NCBI GenBank assembly: GCA_020637195.1
Contig: JACJWK010000006.1
Coordinates: 1 to 64,000 of the forward strand
Direction of reading: 5' to 3'
DNA length: 64,000 nucleotides
From: Microthrixaceae bacterium
GTDB lineage: Bacteria; Actinomycetota; Acidimicrobiia; Acidimicrobiales; DATDAH01
Below are positions 61,028 to 64,000 of the stretch, piece by piece (position 1 is the stretch's first letter; each line of letters begins with the position of its first letter). Below the pieces are notes generated by a model. The model was not told the DNA's origin, did no database searches, and saw nothing but the letters and a program-made list of their open reading frames with translations. Made by a program: the position numbers and the translations under genes.

Positions 61028-61248
61028 AGCGCCTGCTCACCGCGTTGATCCGCGGCTACCAGCACCTGTTCTCCTGGCGGGCCTCCCCCTGTCGCTACGT
61101 GCCCACGTGCTCGACCTACGCCCTCGAGGCCATCGAGGCCCACGGCGCCGCCCGCGGCTCGTGGCTGGCCACCCGGCGCCTGTTGCGCTGCCACCCGTTC
61201 ACCGCCCGCCACGGGTACGACCCCGTCCCTCCGAGAAAGGCCGTCTAG
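61024..61248 (+). CDS. yidD: Membrane protein insertion efficiency factor YidD
   Basis: A 74-residue protein whose ATG overlaps the rnpA stop (ATGA). KRLLTALIRGYQHLFSWRAS, PCRYVPTCSTYALEAIEAHG with the conserved Cys pair, and RLLRCHPFTARHGYDPVP are the family signature. It assists YidC-dependent insertion at the inner membrane. Confidence 0.96.
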   Translation: MKRLLTALIRGYQHLFSWRASPCRYVPTCSTYALEAIEAHGAARGSWLATRRLLRCHPFTARHGYDPVPPRKAV

Positions 61249-61292
61249 TGCCGAGCACCGACGCCCCCCGTTCGCCCAGGAAGGCCACCTAG

Positions 61293-62450
61293 ATGTTCGA
61301 GTCGTTCTTCGACGCGTTCGCCAACGTCCTCAACTTCTTCTTCGAGATCACCGGGGAGTCGTACGGCGGCGCGATCATCCTCCTCACACTGAGTGTGATG
61401 ATCATTCTCACTCCGTTGACGCTGAAGAGCACCCGCTCGATGATGCGGATGCAGCGGCTCCAACCGGAGATGAAGCGGCTCCAGAAGGAGTACAAGGACG
61501 ACCGCCAGAAGCTCAACGAAGAGCTGATGAAGTTCTACAAGGAGAACAACATCAACCCGTTGGGCGGCTGCCTGCCCCTGCTGGTGCAGATGCCCGTGTT
61601 CATCGTGTTGTTCCGGGTGCTCCAGGGCCTCGTGGGCTCCCTCCAGACGAGGACGGAGACGAGCAATCCCTGTCAGGACTCCGTGCCGGTGGGCCAGCAG
61701 TGCTTCGTGCCCAAGCACCTCGACGCCGACACCGCGCTGTACAAGGCCCTCAACGCCACCGACCAGATGCTGTGGCTCGGCATCGACCTGGCCAAGAGCG
61801 CCTCGAAGGCCCTGAGCGAGAGCTTCACCACGGCGCTGCCCTACCTGGCGATGATCCTGCTGGTCCTCGTGTCGAGCTACATCCAGCAGAAGCAGGTGTC
61901 GGGCCGGAACCCGACCGCCGAGGTCAACCAGCAACAGCAGATGCTGTTGAAGATCATGCCGGCCTTCATGGCCTTCATCTCCTTCACCCTCCAGGGCGCG
62001 CTGGTCCTCTACTTCGTGGTGTCGAACTTCTGGCGGGTGGGCCAGCAGTGGTTCATCGGCCGTCACATCTACGGCAAGGACGACGACGGGAACCCCATCG
62101 AGGTCACCGCACGCGACACCACCCCGGACGAGGACAAGCCCAAGGGGTTCGGCCTCAAGGCCCTGTTCACCGAGCAGGCCGAGAACGTCCGCAGCGCCCG
62201 GGAGGACGCCAAGGCGGCCAAGGGCGACGGTGGCACGAAGGCCTCGTCCGCGAAGAGCACCACGTCGAAGAACGGCTCGAAGTCGGGATCGTCCAAGGGC
62301 GCGTCGGGCAAGGGCGGCGGCCAGGGCTCGAGCCAGGGTCGAGGGTCGAGCCGGACCAACAACCGCCCCACGACGGCGGCCAAGGGCAAGGGTGAGCCCG
62401 CGAAGCCCTCGCTCCCCCAGCCCCGGCCCCGCAAGAAGAAGAAGAGGTAA
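61293..62450 (+). CDS. yidC: Membrane protein insertase YidC
   Basis: A 385-residue Oxa1/YidC protein from ATG 61293 (AGGAAGG upstream). Conserved core segments are GGAIILLTLSVMIILTPLTL, NINPLGGCLPLLVQMPVFIV, LPYLAMILLVLVSSYIQQKQ and MPAFMAFISFTLQGALVLYF. About five spans are predicted, and the C-terminal ~120 residues form a Lys/Ser/Gly-rich cytoplasmic tail ending RPRKKKKR, likely contacting the ribosome. It inserts membrane proteins alone or with SecYEG. Confidence 0.96.
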   Translation: MFESFFDAFANVLNFFFEITGESYGGAIILLTLSVMIILTPLTLKSTRSMMRMQRLQPEMKRLQKEYKDDRQKLNEELMKFYKENNINPLGGCLPLLVQMPVFIVLFRVLQGLVGSLQTRTETSNPCQDSVPVGQQCFVPKHLDADTALYKALNATDQMLWLGIDLAKSASKALSESFTTALPYLAMILLVLVSSYIQQKQVSGRNPTAEVNQQQQMLLKIMPAFMAFISFTLQGALVLYFVVSNFWRVGQQWFIGRHIYGKDDDGNPIEVTARDTTPDEDKPKGFGLKALFTEQAENVRSAREDAKAAKGDGGTKASSAKSTTSKNGSKSGSSKGASGKGGGQGSSQGRGSSRTNNRPTTAAKGKGEPAKPSLPQPRPRKKKKR

Positions 62451-62455
62451 CGCGC

Positions 62456-63514
62456 GTGGAATGGGTCGTCACCACCGGATCGACGGTGGAAGAGGCGAAG
62501 GACGCCGCACTCGACCAGCTCGGCGTCGACGAGCAGGAGGCCGAATTCGAGCTCCTGGAGGAGCCCCGGACGGGCCTGTTCGGCCGCGTCCGGGGAGAGG
62601 CCAAGGTGCGGGCGCGGGTGAAGCCGCGCCAGCCGCGGGCCAAGGCCGAGCGGGGCACGCGTCGCCGTCGAGGCGGCGACGGGGGCCGCGGCCGTGGGGG
62701 TCGCAACCGCAACCGGGGCAAGGGCGGCGACGCCAAGAACTCGGGCGACGGCAAGAACTCGGGCGACGGGAAGAGCTCGGGCGACGGGAAGGCCTCGTCC
62801 GCGGGGGCGAGCGCCGGCGAGGACCGTGACGAGCGACCCGAGGCACCAGCCCCCGAGGCGGCGGGTGACGGGCCGGGCCCCGCGAACGACGCCGCCGGGG
62901 CGCCCGAGGCCGAGCGCGCCACGGGCTCGGGAGACCGCAGCGGCCGCAACCGGGGACGCCGGGGTGGCCGCAACCGCAACCGCAACCAGCGCCCCACCGG
63001 CGATGGTGAGAACGAAACGACCAAGGAGCAGGCCATGAGCGAGGACGTGACCGTCGACGAGCAGGCGGAGATCATCGAGGGGTTCCTCGACGGGCTGGTG
63101 GAGGCCTTCGGGGTCGACGCCGAGATCCGGCGGGAGCGGGTCGACGACGAGAACGTCGAGCTGGACCTGGTGGGGGCCGATCTCGGGCTCCTGATCGGGC
63201 CCAAGGGCCGCACCCTGTGGGCCATCCAGGAGCTGTCGCGCACCGTGGTGCAGCGCCAGGCGTCCGGGACCCACCACGGACGGGTCCGGGTCGACGTGGG
63301 CGGGTACCGCCAGCGCCGCAAGGAGGCCCTCGAGCGCTTCACCCGCCAGGTGGCCCAGGAGGTCCTGGACTCGGGCGTGGCCCGGTCGCTCGAGCCGATG
63401 GGCGCCGCGGACCGCAAGATCGTGCACGACACGGTCAACGAGCTGGACGGCATCGCCACCACGTCGGAGGGCGAGGAGCCCCGCCGGCGGGTGGTGATCG
63501 TCCCCGCCGACTGA
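62456..63514 (+). CDS. jag: RNA-binding protein Jag/KhpB
   Basis: A 352-residue protein from GTG 62456. The Jag_N domain is at the start (EWVVTTGSTVEEAKDAALDQ, EEPRTGLFGRVRGEAKVRAR). A long Arg/Gly/Asn-rich linker (~55-200) includes SGDGK units repeated four times and NRNRNQR. The KH domain follows with LIGPKGRTLWAIQELSR (GxxG loop), then the R3H domain SLEPMGAADRKIVHDTVNEL. Such proteins bind RNA and influence envelope growth. The linker is longer than in most relatives I know. It lies 5 bp after yidC. Confidence 0.93.
   Translation: MEWVVTTGSTVEEAKDAALDQLGVDEQEAEFELLEEPRTGLFGRVRGEAKVRARVKPRQPRAKAERGTRRRRGGDGGRGRGGRNRNRGKGGDAKNSGDGKNSGDGKSSGDGKASSAGASAGEDRDERPEAPAPEAAGDGPGPANDAAGAPEAERATGSGDRSGRNRGRRGGRNRNRNQRPTGDGENETTKEQAMSEDVTVDEQAEIIEGFLDGLVEAFGVDAEIRRERVDDENVELDLVGADLGLLIGPKGRTLWAIQELSRTVVQRQASGTHHGRVRVDVGGYRQRRKEALERFTRQVAQEVLDSGVARSLEPMGAADRKIVHDTVNELDGIATTSEGEEPRRRVVIVPAD
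62733..62793. repeat. 18-bp tandem repeats in the jag linker
   Basis: Units of about AACTCGGGCGACGGCAAG recur four times with small changes, encoding NSGDGK-type hexapeptides. They stay in frame, so copy-number change would lengthen or shorten the linker without breaking the protein. Confidence 0.65.
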
Positions 63515-63525
63515 GCCGAGCGGCG

Positions 63526-64000
63526 ATGACGTCCCTCCAGGAGGTCCTGGAGCGGGCCCACCGCCTCGGCTTCCTGGGCCCGGGCCCGGTCGACCCCCAC
63601 GTCGTCCATGCCCGGGCCTTTGCGCGTCTGGTCCCGCACGGGCCCGGGCAGGCCGCCGACCTCGGCAGCGGCGGGGGAGTGCCGGCGCTGGTGCTGGCCC
63701 ACGACTGGCCGGCGTCGTGCTGGTGGCTCGTGGAGTCCCGGGAGCGGCGGGCGGCCTTCCTGTCCGAGGCGGTCGTGGCCCTCGGCGCGGCGGCGCGGAT
63801 CGAGGTGCTGCACGCCCGGGCCGAGGACGTGGGCCGCGACCCCGAGCGCCGGGGTCGGTGCGACCTGGTGACGGCGCGCTCGTTCGGGCCGCCACCGGTG
63901 ACGGCCGAGTGCGCGGCGGGGCTGTTGGCGGTGGGTGGCCGCCTGGCGGTCAGCGAGCCCCCCGTGCCCGTCGCCAACCGGTGGCCCCGGGCGCCGCTGG
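63526..64000 (+). CDS. rsmG: 16S rRNA m7G methyltransferase RsmG, 3' end beyond window
   Basis: The frame from ATG 63526 is cut by the window edge after ~158 residues. SLQEVLERAHRLGFLGPGPV precedes the SAM-binding motif AADLGSGGGVPALVLAHDWP, followed by WWLVESRERRAAFLSEAVVA and DLVTARSFGPPPVTAECAAG, as in RsmG (GidB). The enzyme methylates N7 of a guanine in the 530 loop region of 16S rRNA. It lies 11 bp after jag in the conserved origin-proximal cluster. Confidence 0.92.
   Translation, partial: MTSLQEVLERAHRLGFLGPGPVDPHVVHARAFARLVPHGPGQAADLGSGGGVPALVLAHDWPASCWWLVESRERRAAFLSEAVVALGAAARIEVLHARAEDVGRDPERRGRCDLVTARSFGPPPVTAECAAGLLAVGGRLAVSEPPVPVANRWPRAPL

Overview
The window is very GC-rich, uses GTG starts heavily and carries several actinobacterial markers: two proteins of the mycothiol-dependent maleylpyruvate isomerase family, a SigK/RskA/fasciclin module, a DUF3566 gene and tRNA-Ile after gyrA, DUF2510 and DUF6457 proteins, and an MmpL-type exporter. 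Gene content and order fit an Acidimicrobiia-like actinobacterium. That lineage call is an inference, because no rRNA is present.

Region 1 to 5.3 kb: a truncated FAD oxidoreductase diverges from a TetR regulator. A DUF427 fusion protein follows, then an anti-sigma/ECF sigma pair and a secreted fasciclin protein. The sigma gene and the fasciclin gene share a promoter of the form GCATCC-N16/17-CCGA. Region 5.0 to 5.85 kb is scrambled: a duplicated ~130 bp block, a split membrane ORF and a SnoaL-like gene broken by many single-base frame changes.

Region 5.8 to 25 kb is catabolic and stress accessory DNA: alpha/beta hydrolase, secreted intradiol dioxygenase, ATP-dependent DNA ligase, P450, TauE/SafE permease, SDR plus Baeyer-Villiger-type monooxygenase, nitroreductase, DEAD-box helicase, an MmpL exporter with divergent TetR, a DUF2510 membrane protein and an aldehyde dehydrogenase. 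Region 24.9 to 27.2 kb holds two coupled, unrecognised coiled-coil/TPR membrane proteins. Region 27.3 to 29.95 kb holds a hemerythrin gene and two PPOX-type genes, all broken by clustered indels. Region 30 to 33.4 kb holds coxE-, coxD- and coxG-like genes without CO dehydrogenase structural genes. Region 33.4 to 42.2 kb has MarR/YceI with clear operators, a TetR with tandem operators, a second P450 coupled to a DinB-like gene, hisN-like phosphatase, a CtpE-like P-type ATPase and further small enzymes. A FliA/WhiG-type sigma factor with a small downstream gene follows.

Region 44.6 to 64 kb is the replication-origin neighbourhood. Running leftward (minus strand) are dnaA, dnaN, recF, DUF721, gyrB, intein-bearing gyrA, a TadE-like/M15 peptidase, DUF3566 and tRNA-Ile. 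Running rightward (plus strand) are rpmH, rnpA, yidD, yidC, jag and rsmG, the last cut by the window edge. DnaA-box-like sites occur on both sides of dnaA. The conserved recF-DUF721 interval is interrupted by a secreted RCC1/prealbumin-like repeat protein and an acyltransferase/thioesterase pair.

Most other long open frames are shadows of these genes, caused by GC-rich third codon positions.
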